Shown here: in pieces, positions 34,823 through 49,200 of the stretch | Layout: each line of letters opens with the position of its first letter | How positions within the stretch are numbered: position 1 is the first letter of the stretch | Source: Setoptus koraiensis | Lineage: Eukaryota > Arthropoda | NCBI GenBank assembly: GCA_048013815.1 | Contig: CM106586.1 | Coordinates: 21,452,001-21,516,000 of the forward strand | Direction of reading: 5' to 3' | Length of the DNA: 64,000 nt | Made by a program: the position numbers and the translations under genes | The notes under the pieces: model-generated | The model's input: only the letters and a program-made list of their open reading frames with translations | Told to the model about the DNA's origin: nothing | The model's database searches: none

Positions 34823-37800
34823 GCCCGCGATTCGTGATTCACGGCCCGTGATTCATCGGCCGATTTCTGCGCTGCGCCAGCCTCTGCGAATCGCGCCGAT
34901 TGTGCCAACGGTGGCCCGATTCGCTAATTACGATAATTACTATAATTGGCAGCAGTGGCACATTTGCAGCCTCCAACTGTCGCTGTGCGCGCCAGTGTCG
35001 CTGCTCCGTTCCGGCCCGGTCGGCCGATCCGGCCCAAGCTCGCGCGGTCGCGCATCGGAGCGGTCGAGCGTCGAAGCGGATGCGGCCAGTTCGGCGCGCC
35101 GGCCGCACATTGCCCGTCGAGGGCGACACTGAAACTAATCGATTTGCACACTCTGTGTAAGTGCAGTGGGCACAGTGCCATTGTCTTTGGTGCCATTTTC
35201 GGTGCGTGTGCGACACGGCGCATTAGCCGGCACCCAGTGGTTTTAATTTGCACGAGCCGCCGGCCCGTTCGTGCAATTATGACAGCTCCCGAGTTGGCAG
35301 CGCGAACCCGTTTGCACGCGGCCCGTGCACGCCGCGCCGCCGCAGCCAGACACCGTCAAAACTCGTCCGAAAGGAACTCACAATTTAAATTTCGAGACGC
35401 GGCGAGTTTGGCAAATTTGCGAAATTGGCGAACGCGCTCTCTTCCGTATGGGTTTGCGCCGCTGTTGTCGTTGTTGTCGGTGTTGCTGTTGCCGGTGTCG
35501 CTGATGTCGCTGCCGTTGTGTTCGCGACGACCCATTGGGCCCATTCAGCGAACCTCCGACAACTCTAACAATGGACGCATTGATTTCTCATTTGCATACT
35601 GCCATTGTTGCAGCGACTGTCGCTGTCGTTGTCGCTGTCGTTGTTGTTGTCGTTGTTGTTGTCGTTGTATGCTCAGTGTTTTGTGCCCAGCGTTGTGCTC
35701 CATGTTGTGCTCCATGTTGTGCTTTCAACGTGCTCGAGAGTGTTGTCGTTGGCGATGTTTGTGTCGGTGTTAATCTAGTTAACTCCGGCCCGACAACTCA
35801 AGCATCTGGCATCATTATCGGCGACACTATAAACATTATAATTTACAAACGCGCCTCGCAGGTAACCAAACGGACACTGCGCCGCGTTCGCAGTTCGCAA
35901 GCAACAGCTTGCTCGCCTCTGGCGGCCAGAATCCGGCAACCAGAGTCTGGCAACCAGAGTTCGGTTGGCGGCCACTCCAAGCCACTTGAGCACTGTTGGC
36001 ATAACCCGAGCGGAGAGAGTGTCCCGAGGAGCGTCCGCGCCGCGGCCAGCGGGCTCGCTGCGAGGCCGGCCCGGCGAACAGCCGACGACGGCCCGGCGGA
36101 CGGTCGACGACGGCCAGGCGGACGGCCGAGGGCGGCGCTCCAATCGGCTGCAAGTTCGAGCCAGAGTGTCGGTGCGACGGCACAGAACAACTTTTTTCTC
36201 GCGTCCTCTTTACGTGTTTGTTTTTAAACAACAACAACAACAACACTCTCGAGCGTGCAAACACGTTCCCTGTCACTGTCCAACAGCGTCGCTTGTGTGC
36301 CACGTGAAGCGCGAGCCGGACACTCGGGCCGGGAATGTGCGCCGGCCAGAAGCGGCCACTTTGTTCGACTTTGCGTCCATCGTTCGCTTTGCGTCCATCG
36401 TTGGCAGTGCGAATTCGCACAATGCGCCGGCCGGTCAGCGCGGCTCGACAATGCGGCCTGACAATGCGGCCAGCAACAAATGGAACGAGAGCGATCTGTT
36501 GTCGGCGCGTCCGTTGACAATTGGCAGCGCAAAACGCGACCAATGGGCAGGCTCAGTTGGCTTCGAACTCGCAGGTTCGAGTCTCGAACTTCGAAGCCAC
36601 CGAACGGGCGTTTGTTTGCGTTTGTGCGTGCGTGCGCCAGCACGGGATAGTTGTGCTAACGGTGCCAACTGTCCGCTTGTGCGTCCTTTGTGGCGGCAGC
36701 GCAGCGAAGAAGCGAGCGGCCGAAGAAGCGAGAGCGCGACAGAACGAAGAAGCGACAGAGCGAAGAAGCGAATTCCTGCTCGTTGGACACAATTGCGCAC
36801 AACTCCTCACAACTCCCCACAATTGCACACAATTGCGACGGTTCGAAACGCGCCGAGAGCGTGTTCGCGGCGCATTGTTTGCCGCGACAAACACGCGCTC
36901 ACCTTTCGACTTGCGCCCGTTGTACCTGGCCGCTGGGGCGCCCGGCCAACGCGCACCAATCGACGGCAACTTTGTGGCAGCGACACAACGATCGTTGTTG
37001 TCGCTGGCGCAAAGTTGATCGCCGATTACAAGCACTTACAGCGGACGACCCCGGCGGCCCGACAGCCGACAGACAGCTCAATCGGGCCGCGACCCGCGCG
37101 CCACCTACGCCCGTCTGTGGCCGGCCCGACGCAGCCGCTCTCAATTCGGCCCGACGACTATTCGGGCCGACGACTATTCGGGCCGACAACAGCGACACGA
37201 CGACAGCAACGACACGACGACACGACGACACGACGCTCCGGCGAACACGTGAACGGGCCGGTGAGGCAAACACGCGCTGACAAACACGCAGCGGCGAGTG
37301 ACAATTGATGGGTCCATTTGCATACTTGGCACGGGGGTGCGTTAGCGCATATGCCATGAATGTGATTATGTCACACGATTGTGTCAGCCGCGCGATCAAG
37401 AGATAATACACGCAACTGTCACAATATTAGTCAGCGGCTCTCAACCTCTCGAACCGGCCGCGTCTAGCGCCAACCGGGCCGCCGACCGCCCGCCAGTGAC
37501 ACCGCTGACCGTCAGAGTCTGACGGGGCCCGGCCGCAAAAAGTGACAATTGCAATATCTGGCATCTCGCCATGAGAAAGTGTCACTGTTGTGCGTCTTGT
37601 TGTGCGTCGTGTCGCGCGTTGCGTCGCGCGGGGCCCGGCGCGTCGCCCGACGGGCGCACCTAACGAGCCGCGATACACGTATGAATATGTGCATCGCGGT
37701 ATAACGCGGTTATGTGGCGCGGCGTTGTGCACGGGCCCGCGCGGCGCCAAGTGAGTCATCGCACGTGCGACTCCGCCCGTACGCAATTCCGTTTTGTCTC

Positions 37801-40146
37801 GGGCGCGTGCTGCGCGCCTGCCGGCCCCAATCCCGTGCTAGTTGTCGGCGCCCTCGAGAATCTCGAGTCGCGAGATATTGAGCATTGTGCGTTGAGCTGT
37901 GCGGAGCGCGCTGCCGAGCATGCAGCGGGCACACGGCGGCCAGGGTATTTTTGGCGCACTCAATCAAATGAATATTAATTCGGAACGATCGCCGGCCGGC
38001 CAACGGCGGCCCGCTCCGAGGGGCCCGTTTGTCCGATTGCGCTGTCGCAAGTTGCGCTGTCGCAAGGTCGCCCCTGATGATCGGACTCTCATGATCAGGC
38101 TCCGATGATCGCACTCTGATGATCGGACTCCGCTGATGGGAGGGCCACTCGACGGCTTCGAGGCGCCGCCGCTGAGCTACTCGCGCCGATCGCACGCCAA
38201 AGAGCCGTGCGGCGGGCTGTGACCGAATATGATTGGCCCGAGCCGCCTGAAGTGACTCACGCTCCGTTTGTTTCGGCCGCCGGGCGACCCGTTCAACGGT
38301 TTGGGCCGCCGGGCCGGCCCGCCCGTACGTGGGCCCAATCAAACTTAAACGGTGGCCGAATATCATTTTCGCGGCACAAGCCAACAATGCGACCGGCCCG
38401 TCGTCTTGCAATCTTGCCCGCGCGCCCGCCGCCGGATATGGCATTGAGTGTCGGATATTGGCCACTGTGCGCTCCATTTTGTAATGGAGTGCCGACCGGG
38501 CCGGGCATTATTAATCAACGTTCGCAGGGATTATTGCTCACGCGCTGATGACCAAGCACTTTTCGAGTGCATCTTGGTTCTGCGCCGCCAGCGCCCCTCT
38601 CGGCCGGCGATCACTGTCGTCCGGCCGCCCGCCAAACGCATATCGCACACACGCTACAGTAAATACTACACCCTCGATACAGTATATCCATCCATATATA
38701 TATATATGTACCCAAACGCTCAAGAATCAATATTTCTGGAATGGGGCCCCCGCGACAGTTGTTACATCATCGCTGCTCGAGTCGCGCCGCGCACTGTTTA
38801 CCTAGAGGATAATGCATTGCTGCACATAATGCTCGCAGCTCGGGCCTCTGCACACAGCGCGGTTGCCGGGGGCGCTCCGGCGAGGGCCGCTCGAAGCTGA
38901 GCGTCTGCTCAATGAGGCTTAAACCGCCCCATTGATCCGCCGATATCTCAGAGTCTGTGATCGGTGGCTCGATCACAGTTGCCCGGCTCGCGTGATCCGG
39001 CGCTGGCCGCCGCAGCCCAGCATTGGGGGCGCTCGCAGTGGGCGATATTTGGAGCTCGCAGTGGGCGATATTTGGGCGCTTGCAGCGGGTCCCCAAATAT
39101 CGGGCTCGCAAATTTTGCCCGACGGTCGCCGGGCATCGCAGTCGGGCCGACCGAGTCCCGAAGGCTATAGGTCGGCCTCGTTGTCGGATCAACCCGGCGC
39201 GACAATTGTCATCGGTTATATAGGACGGCGCCCATTGTACCGGCGGCAAGTGTCGTCGCGGAGCTGGCAAGAACAAAAGCGCTGCCAGAATGCGGGCCGC
39301 GCGACTTTTCGGCCCGATCGACTCAGCGGCATTTTTGGCCCGGTCGACTCAGCGGCGCTTAGTTGTTGGCACACAATTGCCACTTGTCCGGCGAGACTTG
39401 TCGCAGTGTCGGCCGCTGGGGCGCCGCCACGCCGAATCAAATTGACTGAATTCTGATTAATAGCTGACGAGCAGCGTCTTGCGTTGCGCCAGCTGCCGCC
39501 ACCGCGGGCCCCAAAACACGGCACAATGCGCTCTTCAGTAGACAATCTCTGGCTGCCGGTTGCCCCTCTCTGTCACCGGTGTCACACTGGCCGCTGGTTG
39601 CTGGCCGCTGGCTCGCGTCGCACCGGTGACAGACGTAGCCGGCGCCGACCGTTGGGGCCCGACGAGGCGGCCGGCAAAAGAATGGCGAGTAACGAGCAAC
39701 GAGCGACGAGCAGCGAATAAGAACGCAAAGAAGCGACCAAAGAGAAAAGGAGCCAAAAGAATTCATTAGGCAAACGGCGGCGCCAAACTAATGAGCGCAA
39801 ACGCGTGCTCACTGGGCGCCCCCATTGCGCACCGTCTAATGATTGCTTATGACGCAATTGCAATTGCCTCATAAGCGATCCTCATGGCAGCTCGTGTTGG
39901 GTGTGCAGTGATTCAATTGCGTCATGATTTATGCCGCGTGCTGCCTGTTGTGCGCCTGTGGCCAACACAACGTGTTACGCGCAACAGATCAGCGCGTCAT
40001 TGCGTAACAAACGTTCTTTTTGACGGCTCAATGCTGTTGTTGTTGTTGTTTGTGCCGGTGGCCGGTTCGAACGGTTGCCACCGGAAAGGTGGCGGCTACG
40101 TTTCGAATGTCGCCACTCGCAATTGCGAGTGTGGCGACTCATTAAT

Positions 40147-40188
40147 AGCGATTGATTAACAGCGATTGATTAACAGCGATTGATTAAT
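40147..40188. repeat. 14-bp tandem array, 3 units
   Basis: AGCGATTGATTAAC units. Confidence 0.85.
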
Positions 40189-41218
40189 AGAAACGCGCGG
40201 CGCCATTTCAATATATTATGTGACTGTTGACTGGCGCCGTCAGCGCGTCGCGGGGCCCCACTCAGGAGCTGAGGCGACAGGCGGGCGCGAAGGCGCCAAA
40301 ATTCAATTAGCGACACTGCTCACGACAGGCGAGCGATCCGGCCGGCTCATTACAAATTAATATGTCGTGACGGGCTCGGCGTACACAATTAATTTATCCG
40401 CACAGCGCGCTCAATTATGCGCTCAATTAACGTCCGGCCCGCAGACGTGTCTCACTTGCGCGATCTGTCAGTGCCGGCTCGCAACGTGTCGCCAATTGTT
40501 TGGCACGTCGGAGCTGCGCCAGAGCTCGGACGTGGCCAGAGCTGCGGGCTCGACGGCCAGCGACGGGCTGCCGACGCGGACAACGGCGACTCAATTAGCG
40601 GCCCGGCGCTGCGAGCAGCGGCCCAATTGTGACGCCGCACGGGCCAACTCGAAATGTCAGGTCGCATTGCTGCACGCACCGCGTAAACGGGCTCTCGTTT
40701 CGCACGAGCCTTCCGAGACGTTCGCGGCCTTCGAAGCGTTCGAGGCGTTCGAGGCGTTCGAAGTGTTTGAGGCGTTCGAAGCGCTCGAAGCGAGCCGAAT
40801 CGGCCAACCTCATCAGACGGCCGGTTAGCACGCGATGCCGATCGCTGTCACCAGTTGATCTGTTTTGAGCGACTGTCACTGACAATTTTGTCTGCCAATT
40901 GTTGTCTGGCAATTTGTTGTTGGCGGTTGTGCGAGTAACGCGTAAATTGCGTGTCTCTATCATGTCGCTCTCATCTCATCTATTATCCGCTTCGAAAGCA
41001 CCAATTGCACTTGCCGCGCCGGCCACGCACTTGCCCGAGCTCGAATCTCGCCCGAACTAGAAGCTTGCACGAATTAGAATTCTTGTTGCAGCCTCCAATT
41101 CCGAGCCGTGCCAGAGAGGCCTGCGCTGTGCACAGGTGAGTGCGCCGTTGTCCGGTCATCGGGCCGAACAACTGGACACATTCGTGCGCGAACGTGTCGT
41201 CGTCGGCGCACGTTGCTC

Positions 41219-41333
41219 GCTGCTGTTGCTGCTGCTGTCGTTGTCGTTGTTGCCGTTGTTGTCGTTGTTGCTGCTGTCGCGGCCGCACCAGCCAACAACA
41301 ACAGCAACAACAACAACAACAACAGCGACTGAC
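41219..41333. repeat. Head-to-head GTT/GCT and AAC tracts
   Basis: A GTTGTC/GCTGCT tract runs to about 41280, followed by a facing CAACAACAG tract to 41333; the two are mutually complementary and could fold back. Confidence 0.8.
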
Positions 41334-41556
41334 ACCGCGCCACGCCCAGCGTCCCCTCTCAGCGGCGTCTGCTTACGTGCGAATGGCCCGCGGATGGCAT
41401 GATATCCATTCTTTGCGAACGCAATGCTGCAATGCACCGCTCAATGCGGCCAGTCGGCCGACGGCTTCGAACTCGCGAGTTCGCAGTTCGCTGTTCGGCG
41501 CTCGCGTTCGCTGTTCGGCGCTCGCGGTTCGCTGTTTGGAGGACGTTTCTCGGGCG

Positions 41557-41600
41557 TTCGAAGCCAGTTCGAAGCCAGTTCGAAGCCAGTTCGAAGCCAG
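41557..41600. repeat. 11-bp tandem array, 4 units
   Basis: TTCGAAGCCAG units, identical. Confidence 0.9.
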
Positions 41601-44600
41601 TGCGCGGTTGCTGCAGGTTGTTGGCGGCCGTCAACTGGCGACGGAGCAGCCCCAACTTGAGACTCGCAAGGAACCGGCGTGCCTGTCACACTGGCCGTAT
41701 CAGTCATATTAGTGGCACTGTCATTGCGCGGGCCAACCGCGCCGCTCGGAGCGCCGCGCAGAGGCCAGGTGAGAGCCAGATTAACGGTTATGAGCCGACG
41801 CAAAGCGACCGCTTGTTTCGGCCCCTTTCAACTGGCCGTCGTCCTCTTGTCCCGTCGGTCGCAGGGCGAGCCCGAGTCGACCGACTCAAGGCTCGACAGC
41901 GGCCTCTGCGGGCCGCTCGTGCGATGTCACTGTGGCGTGTGCGCGCCGCTCGGCAGGCCCGATCCAGCGCTGTCCGCATCGCGCGCTGTCCGCATCGGGC
42001 GATCGCTGAATCGGGCGAGAAGTGAGAGAAGTGAAAGAAGCGACAGGCGAGAGAAGCGACAGGCGAGAGAAGCGAGAAGCCGGTTGCGCAACGCTCGCCC
42101 GTGAACCCGCGCCGTGAGCGCGGGCGCGATCGATCGAGCGGACGGGAACAAGTTCAAGCTGGCCGGCTAATTATGTATTGCAACGAGCCCGGCTAATGAT
42201 CCACTCCCTGTTATCGCGCACAGGTGATCGTCATTAGCATAATCATTCATTGGCCGGCCGGCCGAGCGAGCCGATGAATGCAATATCCGAGCGAGCCGAT
42301 GAATGCAATATGACGGCCGCCGTCGCTTCTCGTTCTCGGAAGGCCAACGATTGTGGCAGTAATTGTAGAATTGCCGCAATCGTCCGATCGGCGCCGGCCC
42401 GACGCATGAGCGCGGCCCGACCCGCGGCCGACACCGGCAACAGTATTCAGCGGCAGCAGCGTTCACGGACACCGGCTAATCCGGTCGTCGTCGCGCCGTC
42501 TAAGCTGATTTGCTTCAATTTGCTTCAATTGCGCGAAACCCGATACTCGCCGCTCTCGGTGCGGTTGTTGTTGTTGTTGCTGCTGTCGCGGTTGCTGTCG
42601 TTGTTGCTCTCGGCGCGGATGTTGGCGCGGCGGTTGGCGCGGTTGTTGTGTGCAGTGGCATTGCACAACTGCAAACAAACCTGCCGTTGACCTGCCCGAC
42701 TTAATCGCTCTCGCGAGCGCTTGTTTGCTGGCCGGAGTGGCGTCCGTTTGCAGCGCCAGCAAACACTGCGAAACGGGCAAAACGCGGCCAAACAAGCGAA
42801 ACAAAACGCTGGCAAACGTCTCACAAGTCAGACCGAATTGGCCGACTGAACGCTGGCCGAAACGACCTCTCAGCTCATTGGCTCATTGTCTTGTTAGCGG
42901 CCGCTGCCCGAGCGCTCGGCCGGCCGTCGGGCCGGCCCGCGACCCGCGAACCTTGATTCGAGGTTCGGGTTGGCGATTTTGAGTTTCGGGTTTGCAGTTT
43001 TGAATTTGCGGGTCTGCGATTCGAATTGTGAATCGGATTCGGCTCAGTGTGCGAGCGCGTGGCTCTCGCACCTCGCTACGGGCCGGTTGCTGCGAGCGGC
43101 CCGTCGCAGCTATCGGGCCAACAAGTGCCGCTGCGAGCGAGCTGAATGGGCGAGAACGGAAAAGAAGCGGCCAGAGAAGCGGCCGAGAGGCAGCGAACGC
43201 GAAGCGGATAAAGCGGACCAAGTAAGCGCCTCGGAACGGTTCCAGTTGGCGATGGAGCTTATTGTAAGGCCGCCCACTTTCGCGAGGGCTGCAATTAAGT
43301 CGCAGCCAGGTTAAACTTTTTGTCTAGCGCTTGCTGCTCCGAAGCGTTTGCTGCTCCGAAGCGTTCGCTGCTCCGAAAAGTGAGCCACTCAAATGAGATG
43401 AGAATAATTGATTAGCCGGCATGGGCTGGGCCCGGCGCGAACAACTCGCACCAACTGCAATCATGCAAATGGAAGCCACCCTAATCTGGCTACCGGGCAC
43501 CGGCCGCTATCATCTATCAGCTATCATGGTCGGTGCGCTCGGCTCGCATTATCCGGCCGCGAGCGGTGCCGACGCGATCAGATTAAACTCTAATCACTAT
43601 TATCATTAGAGCGCACTGGCCACTCTCGGCAGCCGATGTTGCCGCTCGAATAGCGGCCGACTCATATCGCAATACAACGATACGAAAATACGAAAATGAA
43701 AAAACACAGAAATACGAAAATAAGAAAGCACAAAAAGATGAAAATATGAAAATTTGAAAACATACTCCTCGCACGGCCACAAGCCGACCAAGCCAGTGCA
43801 TGCCCCGGCAAAAAGTTGCGCCAATAGTTATGTAATGTGCAATATGTAGCTAGCCGGGCCGGACGAGCATAAATCACGCCAGGCTGTGGCAAAAACATAT
43901 CAGTGTAACACATTGTGGCTACATATATGTGAGCGATGCAAGCTGGGCGCCCACGTGCCCGTCCGGCCCGTCAAACACAAAGCCAATTGTGTTTTGGCCT
44001 AACTGTTGGCATAACTCAATTAATAAATCATTTTGGCACTTGTTGATGGCCAGACCTCCCTGTCGCGCCATCAACAAGCCCAGCCGCTTAATTTAATATT
44101 AATTTAATTTAGCATCATCATAATTTACTGCATTTGGCGCATCTGCGTGCCCCCTCGGTGCCGTACTCACGGCTGACCTGGCTCCGATTTCCAAAAGGTT
44201 TCACCTGTTTCGCAGCTCCAACGAGCTCGCAACAGCCGCAGTGCTCCGGACAAGCCGGCACTGCAAGCGCAAACGAGCTCAACGTGCCCTCGATTCGAAG
44301 CCAACGGATTCCGAGCTTGCAACTCGCAATTCGAGCTGCGAATTTCCAGCTTCCAATTGCCAATTTCGAGCCTCCAATCGCGAACTTCGAGCCGCGAACG
44401 CGAATAAGCGCCCCTCTGGGTCCTTGTCGCGTTCGCGAGCTTCTCTCACTCGCCGTCGCATCGCCGGCAGCCCAAACCACATATAACTGCATCTCTGTAC
44501 GACTGTGCAAGCACCAAATATCCAGATACATAATGCTAACCTGTCTATGTCTTTTGTATTCCTTGTCACCAAACCTTGTGCCCGTTGCCACGCCACCACA

Positions 44601-46570
44601 TGATGCCGCCAATTGTCGCCGCTGCGACCCGACAGGTAAGTGATCGATTCGTGAGCTTGCGCCCGAAATTCCCACTCGCAGAGTCAAAAATCGCGTTGAA
44701 ATTTCGTTCCAATTCTTGGTTTGTGCTCGAGATTTGTCGTGCAAACGCTCGTGTTATTTGAAGAGCGAATTTGAAATTTAACGTTTAAAATGCCAGCCAT
44801 TTGCGCCGGCGAGTTGCGGCCATTCGCATATTGTGATACACATATAAATAGCTGTTGCGGCTCACGTTGCGACAAATGCCGCGCACCACATAAATCAATT
44901 GTCCGGCCCGTTGCGTTGACCGCACTACCCAATGCTGAGCCGCGCCCGAGCGGTCAAGTCCGGCCAATTGAGTTGTCACTCGAGGGCCACTTGTTGCCCG
45001 TTCCATGATTTGGCATGTGTCATGTGTCGTCAGTGTCACTGACTCAGTGAGCCTCGTTTGTGCCGCTTGTGTCGCTTGTGTGGCAGCCCATAAAACTGTC
45101 AATTAGTCCATTGGCATTCTGTGGTGCCTCAATAGGTCGCCCGTTGAGCCGACCTATTGAGACATCGCCAATCAGTCAGGTCGGGCCGCAGTCGGGCAAC
45201 GCGGCCCGCGGTCGTGCCCAACGTGCCCCAACCGAGCGCTCGTTCCACTCGTCACTAATTGTGTGGCCGTGATTTATTTTTAGCTCGCACCGGCGCTCCT
45301 GTCAGCATTGACAGACCGTTGCACGGTCGGCGCTTCTCACGGTCGGCGCACCGACCCGTCGCTCGGCGTGTTTGATTCGGGTGCCGCCACACTCTGTGTT
45401 TTCAGCGAGTCAGTCAACAGGCCAGAGACCGCGCCAGAGACCGCGCCAGAGATTTTCCGCTCGTTGGCGGCCCGTTGCACGCGCCCGCCAGGCACCTGCG
45501 CCCGAAGCGGCCCGCAGTCTCTAATTAGGCCGGCGCCCTTCAGAGCGACAGCCCGCTAATGAGAGGGCGGCTCGGCTCAACTCGTTCCGTCGCTCCCACT
45601 GATCGCCTGGCCGGGCGTCTGATCGGGCGTCCGATTGAGCGTCCGACCGGCCGTCTGACTCCCAAAGCGACGGGCGACAAAACGAGCCGAACGAGTCACA
45701 GTCGGCACACACTGTGCCGTCTTTGTTTTGCGCCAGTTCCGGTGCAGCGGCACACGCAAGCTGAGGCGAGCTCGTTCGCAAGACGCCCCCACAAGCGGCC
45801 GACTGGCCGACGGATCGTGATTGTGCCATTATGTGTCATTGGCTTTGTTGTGCTCGCTTCGTGCCCGATTCGTGAGCTCGTTGCTCGCCCAGGCGGCTTG
45901 CCTACACCGTCTCGGGCCGGCACCGACGGTCACACCCGTGGCATTGCCGGCGCGGAATTGGCGCCGATCACGGGATGCGCCGGGCCGCTACAAACACACC
46001 CATGTGCGGTGTGTGTTGCCGACGGGTATGCTGCGGTGTCATGGTGGCTCGACGGCGCATACCTGTCGAGCTCATGTGGCCGGTGCATGCCAGATATACT
46101 AGCTAACAGATATGAGGTGTATATCAGATGATGTATGCGGCATATCTGACGATATCGGACGAGATGCCGAAGCGAGACGCGCGGTGCGCGCCGGCACAGC
46201 GGGCATGAGCGGGCCGGGCCGGCGGCCAATTTGCAATTCGCGATTCGCAATTCGCGATTTGCGATTCGCAACTTGCGCGCTCGCCAATTGCAGATGCAAT
46301 CGATGCGGGCCCGCGCGGGTGCCTGCACTTGCCGTCCGCTGTTGCGCTCGCTGTCCGCCGTTGCTCGGGCTGACGCTGCTCACGTTACGTCATCGCGGTC
46401 GCTGTTGCGCTGTTGCGTCGTGTCGCCGGTTGCGTGGCGCTTGTTGCGTGGCGCTGGCTGTTGCGTCATGCTCGTCGCAATCGCATGATATGCGCCAACG
46501 TGAGGCGTCCACGGCGCGTCCACGGTGCGCCGTCTGACATGATGCGCCGGCATAAATCAAGCCGCTGTCT

Positions 46571-46620
46571 GACAGCAACAACAGCGACAGCAACAACAGC
46601 GACAGCAACAACAGCGACAG
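46571..46620. repeat. 15-bp tandem array
   Basis: GACAGCAACAACAGC units, about 3.3 copies. Confidence 0.85.
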
Positions 46621-48684
46621 CAACGGCAACAGTCGACATTTGTCGCTGGCGCGGCCGGCGCGTCGAAGCGCCGTGGCCTTCAATTCGAGTTCGAATTCGA
46701 ATTCGAAGCTCGAAGCTCGAGCGGCGGCCAGCGAATCGCGAGCCAATTTGAATGCGAGCGCCGCCACAAGCACAGTCGTGACTGACAAATCAAAATGACG
46801 CAAGCGCATTCTTTATCACTAGCCTCTAATCTGGTTCGCATATCACTTGACCATCGCGCATGATACTTCTTTGTTCGGCCCATGCATCGTTTTGCATGCT
46901 GCAATACATGCTGTAATAATGCCAAAATCTGTGCATCGTTCTGTTGCTTGCGTCGGCTGTTGCGTCATTTCTCGGCCGCCGCTCCGACGCCGAGCGGCCG
47001 AACGGGCGAGCGGCCGAACATCCGAGCGGCCGAGCGGCCGAGCGGCGCACGAGACGATCGAGACACCGAGCAGACTAACTGATGCCAAATGTAAATGATA
47101 AACTGGCACATTGCGCAACAATGCACAACTTGGCACAAGATCGCGGTTGCGCCGCGCTGCGTAACAATTGGCGAGCGTCGCAAACAATACAAGTCACTTG
47201 TAACAAGTGTGTACAAGTTACGCAATGACGTACGCTCATCATCGTGATTTGCCGCTGATTTGTGCGGCCGCTCGCTGCGCCAATTGGCCTGTTTGGCCAC
47301 CATTTTTGGGCGCCATCCGCCCACCGATTTGGGCGAGACGCGTCTCACCTGAGGCCGCCGGAGCAAGCGCAATGACAGAGGAAGAAGCGCCGAGCCGAAG
47401 AGTGGCGATTGTCTCAGCAACGGCGTCAGTAGGCAAAGGCAAACGCATTGGCACGGCATAAAGACATAAATTCAAATTTGCACGATGACCATCGAGCGGC
47501 CATTTGAATGTGCGCTGCCAGTGTCAGTGTCAGTGTCAGTGTCAGTGTTGTTTGTCACGTTTATTATCTCGCTTTGTTGTTGTTTGTTATTATGTAATGT
47601 TATATAATGAGCGGCAATAAACGCAACACAATACGCACGACGCCGGCTGTTGCTGTTGCTGTTGCGCAATCAGCAACCAGCAACCAGCGGCCAGCAAGTT
47701 CAAGGGCAGCCCATAAAAGCGCTGCTCGTCCCTTTGTTGTCGCTGCTTGTTGCTCGCCATTAATTGACTGCCCCAACCGGTTGCGCAATGCGCCCTCGAG
47801 TGGCCATGCTCACCATTGTCATCGTCAAGACAATCTCCCTCGCCTTCACACTCTCGCCGCGCTCCCTCGCCGTCGCTCCCTCGCCACTAGCGCCACTCAC
47901 AGTGCGAGTCACTCGCCGTGGAGGCCAAGGGAGGCTCGTGCTCCCCTGACGGCGCGAATTCTCTCCGCGAGGGGGCAACAACACGAGAGTTGTGTTGCCC
48001 GTCGCCCTGGCCACTTGCGCCACTCACGGTGCGAGTCACAGCCCGCCAGTCGCGAGTCACTCGCCGGCGAGGCTCGCTCCAACGAACGAGTGCTGCGAGA
48101 TTTATCTGTCACAGCTGATATCCAGTTGCAAATAAGCAGCTCGAAGGGGCCCCATTTCGGCTCGCCTTCGTCTTGCGCTGCCAGCGGCCGGTGGGCCCGC
48201 CTGCCCGACCGACGCTCTTAATGCCGCCGATCCTACGAACGCTGCCAATCCTACGAACGCTGCCAATGCCATGAATGTTGCCAATCCCATGAATGCGACG
48301 GACGCGGCGAACGCGGCGAACGCTCCCTGTCGCAGCACTAAATCGGCGCCCCGGATTCAGTAATAATAATGGGCCCGATTAGCGTCATCTCGGGCTCGTT
48401 GCTCGTGCCGCTTCGTGCAGCGGCAATGTCGTACGATGTAGTTGCCGCCGCCGCCGAGTAGCTTAAACACCGAGCAGCTCGGAGCCGAGTGAGTAATGGG
48501 GCCCGTTGGAGGCTGGCGCGTCGCAACTGGCAACTTGCAGCAACTTGCTTGTTTCAACAGTCTCAACAAGGCCCGTGCCAGTGTGTTAAATTGGACGTGC
48601 TCCGAATATAAATCCTGGCAAAGCACAAATCAAACAGCGACAAGCTCACGCTTGTTTGCGCTGGCCCCACTGCCGACACTGTTG

Positions 48685-48736
48685 GCCGATACTTTTAGCC
48701 GATACTTTCAGCCGATACTTTGGGCCGATACTTTGG
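48685..48736. repeat. 13-bp tandem array, 4 units
   Basis: GCCGATACTTTTA-type units. Confidence 0.85.
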
Positions 48737-49088
48737 GCCTCGGCTCACACTGCCGGTTGGCGCCGTCGGCCCCAACGAACGCGCCAATAGGCCAAACGAG
48801 CAGCACCCGACAAGCGAACGGGGCCCCACTCACAACAGTGCCAAAACTGTTGTTTCGACATGCCGACGGCAGCGCCAGCAACACCGATATTGGCACTGAT
48901 TAGTGTGCACTCATCTATTGTGTAATTCAGGGCACATAATCAATTTAATTCGCGGCCCTCTAACGGGCGCCCGCTGGTACGCTGCGCACTGGCACGCGTA
49001 TACTCCGGGCACAATACCCGTGTATCAAACACCGTGTACGTACACACTGTTACGCGGTGCCTGGGAGCCGCGCGGGTCTCGCTACCGG

Positions 49089-49200
49089 CCCGACAGCATC
49101 AGCCCGACAGCGTCAGCCCGACAGCGTCAGCCCGACAGTATCGACCCGACTGCGTCAGCCCGACAGTATCGGGCCGACAGTAGCGGCCCGACGGTATCGG
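49089..49200. repeat. 14-bp tandem array, 8 units
   Basis: CCCGACAGCGTCAG and variants such as CCCGACAGTATCGG. Confidence 0.9.

Larger units (their letters stand above)
32871..48100. other. GC-rich spacer without supported genes
   Basis: Begins with an 11-bp array. Further right it holds many short arrays (10-, 11-, 12-, 14- and 15-bp units), TTCGAA-type degenerate repeats (36558-36600, 41461-41600, 42946-43040, 44285-44405, 46230-46280, 46680-46725), 9-bp GAGGCGTTC repeats at 40715-40795, and head-to-head GTT/AAC tracts at 41219-41333. Long ORFs here follow repeat composition and carry no domain signal. Confidence 0.55.

Noticed and set aside
35965-37308. 447-codon plus-strand ORF and other long ORFs between 35 and 63 kb
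   Set aside because: Composition-driven (Arg/Ala/Thr/Pro), with competing long ORFs in other frames, often across repeats, and no recognisable motif or splice structure.
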